Source: Stropharia rugosoannulata
Lineage: Eukaryota; Basidiomycota; Agaricomycetes; Agaricales; Strophariaceae
Assembly (NCBI GenBank): GCA_028532985.1
Contig: JANCIK010000007.1
Coordinates: 2,728,001-2,792,000 of the forward strand
DNA length: 64,000 bases
Direction: 5' to 3'
Position numbers and translations under genes: made by a program. Positions 47,797 to 59,365 of this stretch are shown piece after piece (position 1 is the first letter of the stretch; every line of letters starts with the position of its first letter). The notes under the pieces are model-generated. The model was not told the origin of the DNA. It did not search any database and saw only the letters and a list, made by a program, of their open reading frames with translations.

Positions 47797-48788
47797 TTAA
47801 ACATTGAAGTCGTGTAAAGGACCAGCCTGACTATGTGCACCGTCGGTCCGACGGATGCGCCTTTTAATGCGTTTGGTGGATTTCTTCTGGCAGTTAGACT
47901 GTGGGAATATTAAACTATGCAGGAACTCATATTCCAGCATCTTGTCGTAATACGGTTTACTGGCAACCGGGTCGTTTTTAATAGCGTTCCATGCTTCCGA
48001 GGCGATTTTGCTCAGATTATTCTGGTGTAAGCCCCCGTTCGCTATAAAGTGCGCATTGAACACATTTCGATAGATGAACCAGACGTTTAACGCCCTGGGA
48101 GCCTTGGTGGCAGCCAGCCACTTCGGTTTCCGTTTCGCATTGCCCGTTATTGATCTGCGACGAACGTTATCGCCTGACGATAAATACTGGAAGACGTCCG
48201 GTGGTAACTCGAAGTATGGAAAGGAGGATGGTATCTCTTTTTCCAAGTCCTTCCAAAATCGAATTCTGGTCCCCAAATCCACCGTAGAGCCTATGATGGC
48301 AAGATGGTTGTAAAAAGCTGTAATGGAACCTAGAATTAATGACTTGTCCGATCCCTCGTTTCAAATTCAAGTGGACTTACCATGGACGGGGCTGGACTCC
48401 ACTTGTCCAACCGTTGGTGGGATGGGCGCCGGGATGGGCGCCGGGGGCACAGGTGGCATTGGCATCACGTAGCTGGAGTTATCTGCCGAACAGATCAAAA
48501 ATGGCACTTGAAGAATAATAGGGAGAACAGTACCTGTGGCGGGAAGGGCAAGATCCCAACTAGAATATGCATTCGGTTGAAATGGCAGGTGAGGGACTGC
48601 TGAAGGAAAGAAAATGAATATCGGGAAACGCAAAAGTAAGGCGTCCATAGGACCCGTCGACACTTACTATCGTGTGCCACTTGAGCTAGGTGGTTCTCTT
48701 CGAGGTAACCCTCATTAACGAGGTGGAAGAGAGAAGTCTCGTCGAAGATCCCGTTGCTTGGGAAGGTATATGCAGAGTCGAAAGACAT
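47797..48788 (-). CDS. HMG-box transcription factor (MATA_HMG-like box)
   Basis: Four exons on the minus strand (48788-48668, 48599-48534, 48482-48381, 48317-47797; 810 bases, 269 residues). The C-terminal half carries one HMG box near residues 172-240: PRALNVWFIYRN, then HQNNLSKIASEAWNAI, PVASKPYYDKMLEYEFLHS. It is followed by a basic stretch KKSTKRIKRRIRR that should act as nuclear signal and DNA clamp. The N-terminal half is short and proline-rich, including a PVPPAPIPAPIPP run encoded by a tandem 12-base repeat. The box wording resembles sequence-specific fungal HMG factors of the mating/sexual-development type. No pheromone-receptor or homeodomain genes are nearby, so this is not evidence of a mating locus. 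Confidence 0.82.
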
Positions 48789-50019
48789 CGTAGATGAGGT
48801 AATCGGTATAATTTGACGAGGGGATTGTCAAGGTTTGCAGAACAGAACGCGTCTGTAATTTGGAAGTCAATTCGCGTCTTTTATCTCATTAGCACTGCAC
48901 ATGACTTTCGCATGACTGCAGAATGCAAATCCACACAAATACGCACTCGGTCTTTGAACCGCTCCATGCACATCTAACGGCCTTGACAGTGCGTGGGCGT
49001 GGGTGTGGGATATGCTGGGCGTACACGTGTGGTCGGTGAACGACGGGAGCCATATAGACAGTACCAGCCGCCTGCCCTTCTTCCAAAAGATAAATAATTC
49101 TGAAAATTGGACGACAAAAGATGTACTGACCATTAAGACACGGTGAAGGCTGACGAGCATAATTTCCTGTAGAATTTTGGTGTACATCTCATCCTCTTTG
49201 TCGTGAAGACGTGTTTTGCGGCAGAGAAAAGCGTGATTTCGTCCAAAGACGCGCGTCCATTCCGATGGTTGAATCCATTGGTGTTGAAGAGAGATTTACT
49301 TAGAAGATGAGAGCTGAAGGACGGCGTCGAAGATGGTGGGTGGTAATCAGGGAGGGACTGCGATCCTTCGTTTGTTGTCGTCACCCATGATATTTCCCAC
49401 AGACACGGGCTTTGTACTTCTGTCAAACAGAATCACCTCGGCTATAGCCCCAGTCAACAGACATCCTGATCGCGAGAATCTTCTCAGAGGACAAATTTTG
49501 GTGCCTCTGGTCCTCCAAAGAGCCAAGGATAAGCCAGAAATATTATTTTTCTTCGAGCCAGAGTCAGTCCGGTGGCATCCAAGAAACACAAGTTTCACAT
49601 AAGATGTGAGCAGTGAACACAGATAATAATTTTTCCTAGACAGTCTACGGTTCATGAGTCGGTCCCTCCCAAGGCTCTTGACATCGCGAAGACTCACTGG
49701 GTTCAATGACGTTGCGATCCTGGCAGCCAAGATACCGCTTGTGGCACACAGCTTTTTATACAGTCGGCCTTCCGCATCGCTCCAAGGCAGTCTGCGTTCC
49801 GCTTACTTTATTCTGTAAGTCGTAATATAGCATCCTGGGATAGAGACCTGCTCAACGGCAGCCATAGACGAAGGTTAAGGTAGAGCAAGGTTGAAAGCAA
49901 GGTTGAAAGAGATGATGTGGCGTTTTCCAAATTCGCCATTCTTTACCCGATATGGAATCAGGTGGGCCATGCAAGTCTGAGTTCGAGCTCCGATTCGGAG
50001 TAAGTCAACGGCCGAGGGC
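48789..50019. other. Intergenic, no supported gene
   Basis: 1.2 kb left of the inverted repeat pair. A minus-strand frame at 49347-49730 (127 codons, basic, ending RRIAVPP) and its neighbours have no recognisable domain and could not be joined into a convincing gene. The HMG gene promoter lies at the left end. Confidence 0.4.
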
Positions 50020-50068
50020 GTCCCGTATTTCGAAATTCCGACTGTCCGACTGTCCGCCGGACGGACAC
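50020..50068 (+). repeat. Left copy of a dispersed inverted repeat
   Basis: Contains a 27-base core (50029-50055) including the doubled octamer GACTGTCCGACTGTCC and the self-complementary TTCGAA, then a local hairpin GTCCG-C-CGGAC. An inverted copy lies at 52031-52082. Confidence 0.85.
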
Positions 50069-52030
50069 TCCCAAAAGGGAATGATGACTAATGCGGGCCC
50101 TTTGTTGTGGCAGCAAGTTGTTTTCATTGACTTTTTAACCAATTTTTAACCCTCCAACTTCTCCTCATCTATGTACTATGATTTTCATGAATAACGCCGT
50201 AGCGCCGGCTGACGCCGGCAGGGCCCGCTACCTCGGTGCTGCGCTGCGCGCTGGATTTTTGCTACTGAGTTGTTTCAAAGCGTTAGCTGCACTTGGGCTG
50301 TAATTGGGATGTTACAAGAAATGTTTGTATTTTACTCACCACACGGTACACCAATATACAGTAGTAAGATGTTATATATATATTAACATTTTAGATTTCT
50401 TTGAAGGGGAAGTAAAAGAATTAAATGAGGAAAAAACAGCTTTATGAGGGGATAATTCGATGTCAACGTCGGGCTTGTATGACGCACTACTACAACGCTA
50501 GGCAATCACGGGAACCGTGCGCACTTCAATCTGTTCACTCCTCTTTAATGATTTAACGGAGAGACACTGGGAAGCAGTCGAGTCAGTGCAGGAACCTGTA
50601 ATGATATGTCCGCAAAAATCAAGGTGCACAATTGATTCTGGGATATATGTAGCATGAAGAAGTTTAAGATTATGGGATTGAGCATTGATTGAGCTAATGT
50701 TTTTAGATCAGGTTTCGAGTGGACTCAATGTATGCTACCATGCGCAGAGCATCGAAGACAAACACACCATTCAAACCCCTTTCTGATTGATTGTCGACAT
50801 AATGAAAGTCAAGACAGACAGCAACGAGATAGTAGTATCTGAAGTGGCACCTGGGCCTTTGACACCTGGATCTGCAATATAAGGGTGGTGGGGAATGGAT
50901 ACAAAATTATCAGGCATATCAGTAGTACAGCCTATAATACAATGAATAGTTCATTAAGGGGATGAGAAAAGACAGGACAACTCCAAGGCAACTCACAAAT
51001 AGAAAGGCAGAATGAGGTGACAGTAGTGATTATTGATTCGCGTACGGTGAGTATAACACGTTCAAAGTGACGGTGGTTATGAACAGAAGGAAGAGCAAAA
51101 CCTTAGCAATATACGACGGACTAAGGATGCAGAGCAGTAGAAATGCCGTAGAAAGCAAGCAAGTAGTAGAGGACTACAGAGGGCGCAGAGCAAGAGAAAA
51201 GCAGAAGGGAGACAAGTAACAGCAACTACTGAGGACGCAGTGGAGGGGGCATACTAGACGGTCGACGATGAACAGAAAGATCTAGAACAGATTACATCAT
51301 ATAGAAGCATGACTATGGGAACAGGATAGACAAATAAAGGAATTTTGTGATCTTCTGCCAATTTTCAGAAAAGGTCGGTCCCCAAGACCCACTACCTTAC
51401 AGGTAGCGGGAATAAGAGTGGACTATTTACTTTGTTTAGATACAACTTAGGTATGCTTTCTGTGGTGAGTCTGTCAATTACTTTGATTACATAACTTTTG
51501 AGCTCACATATCCGAAGACTGAAGTTACTCAACCAGTATGTACTATCATTATAAGTCTCTGCAACCTAAAGATTTAAGTAGCAGATTTATCCACTGGCTT
51601 CTTGAAAGTTTTCTGTACATTCCGCACCTCACTCAATCTGTTATTTAATTGGCTGTAATATAAAAAAAGAATCCAAGGCTAGCTACACAAAAATAAGATT
51701 GTTATTTGTGGTACTTAAATGCAGATTAAGCTGTGGCATAAAGTTTGGGTGACATCCAATAGTTATTGTGATGATTGGTTTGTGATTGGTGCATGGTTAA
51801 TATAGAAGTAGAAATATATGTTTTTCAATCTCCGTGTAAGGATGTTGCTATGATTTTAACATAATCGTCGCATACTAATCGACTGCAGAATGACACTCGG
51901 ATGCTCCTTATAAGTGCAGAAAGTGATCTTGCGAGGCCAAGGCGAGGCGCTCTGTTTTAATGGAGACTAACTTAGAAGATGCGTGAAGATGCGTGCATGT
52001 TTTTGACTGTGACATACGTCCATGTGATGT
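50069..52030. other. AT-rich, gene-free interior between inverted repeats
   Basis: About 2 kb with no open frame of note. A GC-rich patch at about 50195-50262 (CGCCGGCTGACGCCGGC and GCTGCGCTGCGCGC) stands out against the AT-rich surroundings. The remainder is AT-rich without recognisable coding content. It could be the body of a non-autonomous element. Confidence 0.5.
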
Positions 52031-52082
52031 GACAGACTGTCCGGCTGGACAGTCGGACAGTCGGAATTTCGAATTCCGGGAC
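52031..52082 (-). repeat. Right copy of a dispersed inverted repeat
   Basis: Reverse complement of the left core without mismatch over 27 bases (52047-52073), with its own hairpin (TGTCC-GGCT-GGACA). Confidence 0.85.
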
Positions 52083-52942
52083 TTCCTGCAACGGCCGCCC
52101 GGCAAGTCTCTCCCCTTTCAGCTCGTCATTCCTCCTGTCAGATAACCATGACATGTAGGGAACTGGGACTCTAGTACTTGGTACATTTATAACATGGGAA
52201 AACACCTGTAAGTTCTGAGTGTAAGGCTTCCGGATCAACGGCACAAAACGAATTATCAAACTTGAAGGGCGGTAATGCGTTGGAAAGCTTGCGGAAAGCA
52301 GGCACAATAATTGTACCGACAATCAGAAGCATTCTTGAGTCTTAGTCGGCTTCTATCTGCATACATAGTGGATCGTCAATGTAAACCATATTTTGTCCAT
52401 ACTTTAAGTCCAGGACGGAGAAACTTGTTGCTCTTCTGCTACTACGACGTAAAAGCATTCAGGGTCGGACACCACTGGCAGAGGCTTCATAGTTTCTATT
52501 TGACAGAAAAATTCATAACAAGTAACGATTGTCAGCGTTTAACGTTTAGGTTTGGAACAAGGTTCCGAGCTCCAACAACGAAGAAACGTGAATAAAATTT
52601 CACCCGGCTCACAGCAAAAGTGCGCGTCGCTAGAACAAGTGCGCCGTTGGTGCGCTCGTCGCTGGTAATAAATTAATTCCTTTCTATTTCCTTTTTATGT
52701 TTCATTTATGATTAGTTCTGATGTGGCGGCCGGAGATCACCGGTTCTGTGGCCAGTTGCCACTAATCCACCTCGTTTTCTTACGCTCACAGGTCATCAGT
52801 TGCCCTCCTCGTGGAACTCTTCCTTGCCCCTAAAGCACCTCACATTCTTTTAAATCCCTCATAACCTCACTGTAAGTCTTTGAACTGGTTCTTGTTGCGC
52901 TTCCTATACTAATACCTCACAAAACCGAAGAACGACAGCAAA
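52083..52942. other. Intergenic, promoter of the GPI-protein gene
   Basis: 860 bases. No gene seen; the promoter and 5' leader of the Kre9-like gene must lie in the right half. Confidence 0.4.
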
Positions 52943-53874
52943 ATGGTCCAACTTTCGCTGAACAAAGTTTTCGCTGTGTCTGCATTCGCCCTCGCGTCTA
53001 TCGGCAGCGTGGCCGCAGATCTTCAAGTGACGACCCCGTCATCGTCTGCTTGGTGGGGTGCGCATAGTTCATGTGTTTAAATATGAATGTCCGGTCACTA
53101 AAGGGAACTGCTATTTTTTCAGTTGCGCAGTCCACAAATCTCCTGGCGTGGACTTGTCAAGACACTACCGTCACAAACTTCACCGTCTTGTGTGTCTAAT
53201 GTTGCTTGTTGAGGAGTCTATGATGGTTAACGTTCTATGCTTGACATGTAGGATCGCCAACTCGAACCCCGCCATCCTCGTTCAACCCCAGGCCATCATT
53301 GCCATCCAGAACACTTTCGACTGTTCTATCCTTGTCACCCAGGACCAAGCTAACCAGGCTGCCGGCACAGGCTATCAAATTCTGCTCGCCGACGTTTTCA
53401 ACAGCACCAACGTGAGTGTAGCCCTCATTCTATGTATCTCGCCGTGCACCGTCATATATCTTGCCGAGAAATGCGCATCTGTCTCCCAATCCCCCCTTCT
53501 TTTGTGTGCGCAGACTCTGGCGTGCCATTTCATTCTCTCGCCACGTCACCTTGTTCTCTCGCTTCGTTGCCGTCTATTTTTATTCTCCAATCTCCGCATG
53601 CCTACTTCCTACTTTACGGATTCATCTTGCTAACTTCTTTGAAAAGGTTTTCGCGTCCTCGCAGCCATTCGAGATTAAGCCCCTCGGCTCGGCGTTCCCC
53701 CCGCAGACCACTGCCTCTAACATTGCTACCGCTTCGGGAACCGTCTCTGCCAGTGGCAAGGCTGCTGCTGCTTCACCCACTTCCAACACCAAATCCGGCG
53801 CTTTCCGTGACGCAACTTTGAGCATGGGTCTCGTCACCGCCGCCGTTGCAGCGGCCTTCAGTCTCTGGGCATAG
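52943..53874 (+). CDS. Kre9/Knh1-like GPI-anchored Ser/Thr-rich cell-surface protein
   Basis: Four exons (52943-53057, 53123-53189, 53252-53411, 53647-53874; 570 bases, 189 residues). A signal peptide (VFAVSAFALASIGSVAA) precedes DLQVTTPSSSAWWG. The Kre9/Knh1-like beta-sandwich follows: STNLLAWTCQD, then VTNFTVLIANSNPAIL, FDCSILVTQDQ and GYQILLADVFNSTNVFASS with PFEIKP. The rest is a Ser/Thr/Ala-rich stalk and a C-terminal hydrophobic segment (LSMGLVTAAVAAAFSLWA) typical of a GPI-attachment signal. Such small proteins are highly expressed in agaric cell walls; direct enzymatic activity is not expected. The last intron is long (235 bases). Confidence 0.88.
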
Positions 53875-54442
53875 TTTCAGATCAAGTCTAGGATACTCAT
53901 GTGGATATTATACTTTGGTCTTTGGATATTGCTTTTCGCACGGACATCGATCTTATGAACCTTTAGGATTGTTTTCCACATATACTTGGTTGTGTCTATC
54001 TACTTTCGTACGGTATGTCGCTACTTATTGGATGTACCGTTCTTTGTCTGGTGGAGTGCATTATAATGTGCACTCATGAACCTTGTGCTTTGTTGTTTCT
54101 TCATGTTGTATAGTTGATACCCCTCACGAAAAAAGGCGCATATGTGGCTGAAGTGTGCAAGTATCCCATCACGAAGTTACTGTTGTTAATGAACAAGCAA
54201 GTATTATCTGCTGAAATCTTGGAGTTAATGTCCTGGGACAAGGTTACGGATAGTAGCCCTGACAAAGATTATGCCTTTGCTTGCACAGTAAGCAAACACC
54301 CATCAACTCTGTTCAAGCGCGTACTATTTATCATTTATGTGACGTCTGCATACGTAACTTACTTGTGCTTTGTAGAAGACCATCAACAGATCGACAGTGC
54401 TGACTACCTCGCTATCATAATCCCAGCTCCTAGTAGCTTAAC
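53875..54442. other. Intergenic, tandem plus-strand genes
   Basis: 568 bases: 3' flank of the GPI gene and promoter of the amidohydrolase. An open frame from 54114 overlaps the next gene's start in another frame and has no domain. Confidence 0.4.
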
Positions 54443-57015
54443 ATGGTGCGCGCTAAAAGTCATGACTGGCAGCCGATACAGCCACGCAGTTCAAATTGGA
54501 TCTGGTTCATCGGAGCCGGAACCGTCGCAGTAACGGCGATCCTACTATGCACCTCCTGCATGTTCTGGCAGTCTCCTCCAGCGCCATGGGTCATTTGCTC
54601 ACACGAGCAATCTTTAGCTATCTATACTGTCGACGAAACTCTTCCACGAGCTGCATGCATCGCCATTCAAGGGCAAACAATTCTCGGGGTCGGAAATTAT
54701 GGTAGAACTGCGCTTTGTTGACTCATGGGCTTTGTTTAATCGCACTCTAGATGACTTGATGATACTCGAAGGCTTCAGGCAAACAAGTGTTGTGCGATAT
54801 TTACGACAACTTCCAAACTGGTTGTTGGTGAATGTACCCCCTGCAGTGCGGCCAAAGATCTATCGGCTCGAAGAGGGCTCAATTATCGTGCCCGGACTTG
54901 CAGGTGAGCTGCTCAGGCATATGACAGGCTTCGCCTTCTCCGTTTGACTTACTAGTTACTTTTATCCGGGTGATACTTAGACGCGCATGCACACATCATC
55001 GAAAACGGGTACATGCAGCGTCTTCCGCTCAAGGCCGCAGTCAGCGCGCAGGACGCTGTTGCTCGCGTGCGCGCATACGCACTTGCTCATCCTGACATCG
55101 GGCGGGGCGCCAATGCGTCCCAATGGATAGAGGGCATGGGCTGGGACCACACGCGCTGGCCCGGTGCGGCGTTCCCCACCGCCGACGACCTCGAGGCAGA
55201 CCCAGTCCTATCCGGACGACTCATTTCCCTCAGCCGCGTCGACGGGCACGCCAAGTGGGTCTCGCGCGCTGTACTAGAGCTGATGGGGGATTTACCAGAG
55301 ACTGTGAATGGGGGTATAATCGTCCGCGACGCGCAAGGGGCGCCGACCGGTGAGTCGGAGTTGCCTGCTCTTGATGTTGCAAGCTGAAAACACGAAGGAG
55401 TGTTTGTTGATAATGCCATGGACCTGATCCCGTCGCCTGCGTGGAGCGAGGAGCTTATGGGTGAATTCTTCCAACTTACGATCAAGGAGGCGCTATCGTA
55501 CGGGCTGACTTCCATTCATGACGCGGACACTAGTCCAGCGCGGATTGATTTCTTCAGAAAGTAGGTTTATTCCATTTATTAAATGTACTCGTATTAACAA
55601 TCCCGATGCAGGTTGGCTGACACAGATAACTTACCCGTACGATTTCTTTTCTGTCAAAACACACTAGTTTGAAGCTTAAAGTTTATGCCAGATACGTCTA
55701 TATCTCATGGGTTACATCGAATCTAATGAATATTGGGGCGCTAAAATCCCTCGCCTGAGCGACTATGGTGCACAGAAGAGACTTAATTTGCGCTCTGTCA
55801 AGCTTTTCGCCGATGGTACGTTTTACAAAGTACTGTGTGTGTATCATTTAATCAAACAGCTCTGTAAGGCGCATTGGGATCTTGGAGTGCTGCCCTCCTG
55901 AATCCGTATGCGGATGATGCAACCTCGTCAGGCTTGCTGAGGTACGCGCCGGAAACACTGACAGAGCTCATTCGACAATTTCACCATGATGGGTGGCAGA
56001 CGGTAAGGACACCCTCGTCACGAACCCTAGTAAACACCATCGACTGACCCATTACTTTGTTCAGGCCGTCCATTGCATTGGAGACAGAGCCAACCAACTG
56101 ATGCTGGATATTTATGAGGAAATTCTGAAGAATGAGACCAATACCGGAGAGACCTCCTCATGGAGACCAAGGATCGAGCACGCAGTCATGCTCACGCCTG
56201 AAGACCTGGTACGCTTCGGAAAACTCGGAGGTAAATGTTCAGTGCTCAGCATCATTGTGTATGACGAACTTACGGATATGAATTGTCAGTAATTGCAAGC
56301 GTGCAACCTACGCAGGCGTACGTGGGCTCGCATTGTGCGATTTGAAGATTCTTACCTCCGATTACTATAATCCAGTACAACCGATATGACATACGCAGAG
56401 ACTCGTATCGTCTGAGTGCATCTCTTTTTACTGTGAGTTAGAGCCTGAGCGTTTTTTCTAGGGTCCCGAGCGCATCAAGACCTCATATGCCTACCAAACA
56501 CTCCTGAGGTAGGTTATAATATGTAGTTGTCTTCAGTTCGGATTGCGATCGACTGATGTATATCTGTCTTCAAGTGCTTCACCTAATAGCATTCTTCCAC
56601 TGGGATCAGATTTCCCCGTCGAGAGTGTTAACCCTCTTTTCGGATTCTACGCAGCAGTTACTCGTCTCGCGGCTGATGGATCATCGCCTCACGGGCCTTC
56701 CGGGTGGTAAGAAATATATTCCATGTGTTGGTGCACTGCACCGCAAGGCCCTTAAACACACTCTAATTCACTACGCGCTTCAATAGGTTTCCGGAAGAGC
56801 GTCTCACCCGCACCCAGGCGCTCAAAGGGATGACATACGATGCAGCATACGCAGCGTTCGCTGAGGACATCATAGGCTCTCTCGAGCGGGGAAAAAAGGC
56901 CGACTTCGTTGTGCTAAACCAGGACATATTGGCCGTCTCCCATGAAAAAATTCTCGCCACAAAGGTTCTGGCTACAGTGATAGATGGTGAAGTCGCCTAT
57001 GGGAACCTACCATAA
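54443..57015 (+). CDS. Membrane-anchored amidohydrolase family 3 (YtcJ-like) protein
   Basis: About a dozen exons and roughly 610 residues. The N-terminus has one transmembrane helix (WIWFIGAGTVAVTAILLCTS), implying a type II membrane protein facing the lumen or exterior. The amidohydrolase core follows: IVPGLADAHAHIIENG (HxH metal site), VDGHAKWVSRAVLELM, ALSYGLTSIHDADTSPAR, VKLFADGALGSWSAALL, AVHCIGDRANQLMLDIYEE, RPRIEHAVMLTPED, PTQATTDMTYAETRI, PLGSDFPVESVNPLFGFYAA and QALKGMTYDAAYAAFAEDIIGSLERGKKADFVVL. This metal-dependent hydrolase class acts on amide or similar C-N bonds; substrate unknown. The family histidine in PTH is Gln here. The ATG at 54443 just precedes the helix. Confidence 0.88.
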
Positions 57016-57078
57016 AGTGCATAGTGTAGAATAGTCTTGAATGATGGATTGCTTGACCCTTGGCGGCCGTATGTAGTC

Positions 57079-57126
57079 ATTGGCTATTGGCTCCTATAAT
57101 TGGGTTGGATGTATAGAGTATAAATA
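57079..57126 (+). promoter_or_regulatory. Core promoter of the two-domain cyclophilin gene
   Basis: Two ATTGG (inverted CCAAT) boxes at 57079-57083 and 57086-57090 are followed by TATAAATA at 57119-57126, 114 bases before the ATG. The spacing is that of a conventional CCAAT/TATA promoter. Confidence 0.55.
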
Positions 57127-57239
57127 TCTCCGCGCAATTGGCCATCGCCACATTGTCCATCTGCCCAGCAACGGACAGTTCCTTCCAAGTTCCTTCTTAC
57201 TTCAGCCTTCATTCATTTACGCGCAAATCTTTGTATATC

Positions 57240-58820
57240 ATGGCCAACGTCTTCGTGAGTGTCCTTCCTCTCCAGCAGTACGAAATTCGACAAGGGCGCC
57301 CTTTGCTTACTTGTTCACGGTCAGTTTGATGTAACTATAGATGGCGAGCCTGCGGGCCGCATCACGTTTAAGTTGTACGACAAAGTAGTGCCCAAGACTG
57401 CACGAAACTTCCGCGAGATTGCGACAGGACAACATGGCTTTGGGTACACTGGATGCGACTTCCACCGTGTCATCCCTGACTTCATGCTCCAAGGCGGAGA
57501 CCTGAGCAAGTTCCACCCAACCGGAGAGAAGCGCTCAATCTACGGTAGCAAATTTGAAGGTATGTCGGCGGAGACAGCCGTGTAATGCAAGGGCCTCTTT
57601 CACCCTTTGCTCAGTAACGGAGGATGAGCTGACGGAATCTTCTGTTTTGAGATGAGAATTTTAAACTGAAGCATACGAAGCCGGGCTTATTGTCCATGGC
57701 AAACTCGGGGAAGAACACAAACAACTCGCAGTTCTTCATAACAACGATTGCTACGCCTTGGCTGGACGGCAAGCATGTTGTGTTCGGTACGTGCCTTCAA
57801 TTTTCCCTGGTGTATCGTCTTTGTTTGAAGGCCAACAAGCGTAATATCGTATGTCAGGCGAGGTACTTGACGGCATGGAAGTTGTGCGCACAATCGAGGC
57901 TCTAGGTACCGAAAGCGGTAAGGTGCTGAAGGAGGTAATAATTGCGGATGCAGGCGTCCTCGAGGAGCCTGCGGAGAGCAAGCCGGTTGACTCAAATCCA
58001 CTACGCAGTCTATTTAGCTGGCGAGGAAAGGGCAAAAAGCCACCGCCAGCACAACTTCCAGAGCCTGTAATGTCCCCTGAAGAAGCTACTCTCCCCCAAG
58101 CCTCCCCGGTCGATCCTGCTCAAGCATTCGTTTTCGTGAGACCTATCAGATTTATTAGTCAAGTGGGTACCGTTGTTGACAATTCACATCGCATTCTAGT
58201 TTGATGTTTCGGTGGACTCACGGACGATCGGCCGTATCGTTTTCAAGCTGTACGACGACGTCGTTCCACGGACGGCGAGAAATTTCCGCGATCTGGCCAC
58301 GAGACAACATGGCTTCGGATACGAAGGATCCATCTTCCACCGTATCATTCCCCAATTCATGATTCAAGGCGGCGATTTCACAAATGGTAACGGAACAGGA
58401 GGTCGATCAATTTACGGGCCAAAGTTCCAAGGTACCCCGTCTTGTATGTCGTGCTATCGATGTCGATAACAGTAACATCTGCTCCTGATTACAGACGAGA
58501 ATTTCTCGAGGAAGCATACCAGACCGGGCCTCCTTTCTATGGCGAACTCGGGCCCAAATACTAACGGATCACAATTCTTCATCACGACGGCGGCCACTCC
58601 ATGGCTTGATGGCAAGCATGTCGTTTTTGGTGAGCTTGATCATTGACTTGTCCACGACTAGGAACCAGTAATGACATTGAATTGATTATATTTAGGTGAG
58701 GTCGTGCACGGTATGGAGTTTGTGAGGACCATGGAATCATATGGTTCTGCCGCTGGGAAAGTTTCAGCTTCAGTAAAGATAGAGAAGTCGGGGGTTACCG
58801 GTCTCCAGGAGGTGGAGTAG
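57240..58820 (+). CDS. Two-domain (tandem-fused) cyclophilin
   Basis: Seven exons (57240-57254, 57325-57559, 57652-57786, 57858-58135, 58200-58431, 58495-58629, 58696-58820; 1155 bases, 384 residues). Domain 1 (about 1-165) and domain 2 (about 217-384) are each complete. Both have FHR, FM(L/I)[12 protein letters not shown] or GSQFFITT, and [15 protein letters not shown], so all cyclophilin active-site residues are kept. They are joined by a 50-residue linker rich in Pro, Glu and Ser with a basic patch ([10 protein letters not shown]). Domain 2 starts AQAFVF, intron, FDVSV, mimicking the MANVF, intron, FDVT start of a single gene. Exons 5 and 6 are 232 and 135 bases, the standard cyclophilin A lengths. 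Both domains probably isomerise prolyl bonds in the cytosol. No targeting signal is seen. Confidence 0.9.
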
Positions 58821-59365
58821 GAAAATCGAAGACCTATCTTGAGTGCATTGCATCCTTTGGCGGTTCGCAGACCAGGCTCGGCACCCTCGGTCTATTTATA
58901 GCCATGTCTGCTGGGTGGATGAATTGAACCGTATCGAATTCACTGATCATGATACCCAATTTTATGTACATCTTATGTGTCTATTAATGAACTTGCATTG
59001 ACCGCTCTGTTTATCTTCGGGTCCTGTATCAGCAATTCAAATGATCAATATTCAATGATTTGTATGTAGACGGCGTTTTGGAATGGGTATGTTTTTGCCG
59101 GATACGGTTATGTGAAGTGAGTGCATTATGCGGGACCGCTTTTCCCATGAATACTCACCTTTACTTTATTTATACCTCAGTGACTGACGTTCACACAGTT
59201 TCCACGGGTCTGACAAAACTGCTTGGCTCGCGGCACACCCATCTTTAAGACACCGCCAGTACTTACTTCAATTCTTTCAGGCGCCGAGGATCAATTACTC
59301 TAGACCATCGGTTTTGCATCGGTTGATCGAAAAATCTACTAACAGTAACACCATCCGACTTGATA
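58821..59365. other. Intergenic, tandem plus-strand genes
   Basis: 545 bases: cyclophilin 3' flank and DUF7330 promoter. Nothing recognised. Confidence 0.4.

Noticed and set aside
47797..48788. HMG-box gene as evidence of a mating-type locus
   Set aside because: Agaricomycete mating loci are defined by homeodomain or pheromone-receptor genes, and none are present here.
49347..49730. 127-codon minus-strand frame
   Set aside because: No recognisable motif, no convincing splicing partners; left as unsupported.
57240..58820. Two separate cyclophilin genes rather than one fused gene
   Set aside because: The second domain has no in-frame ATG at its start, and the first runs open to a good donor at exactly the ancestral intron position.
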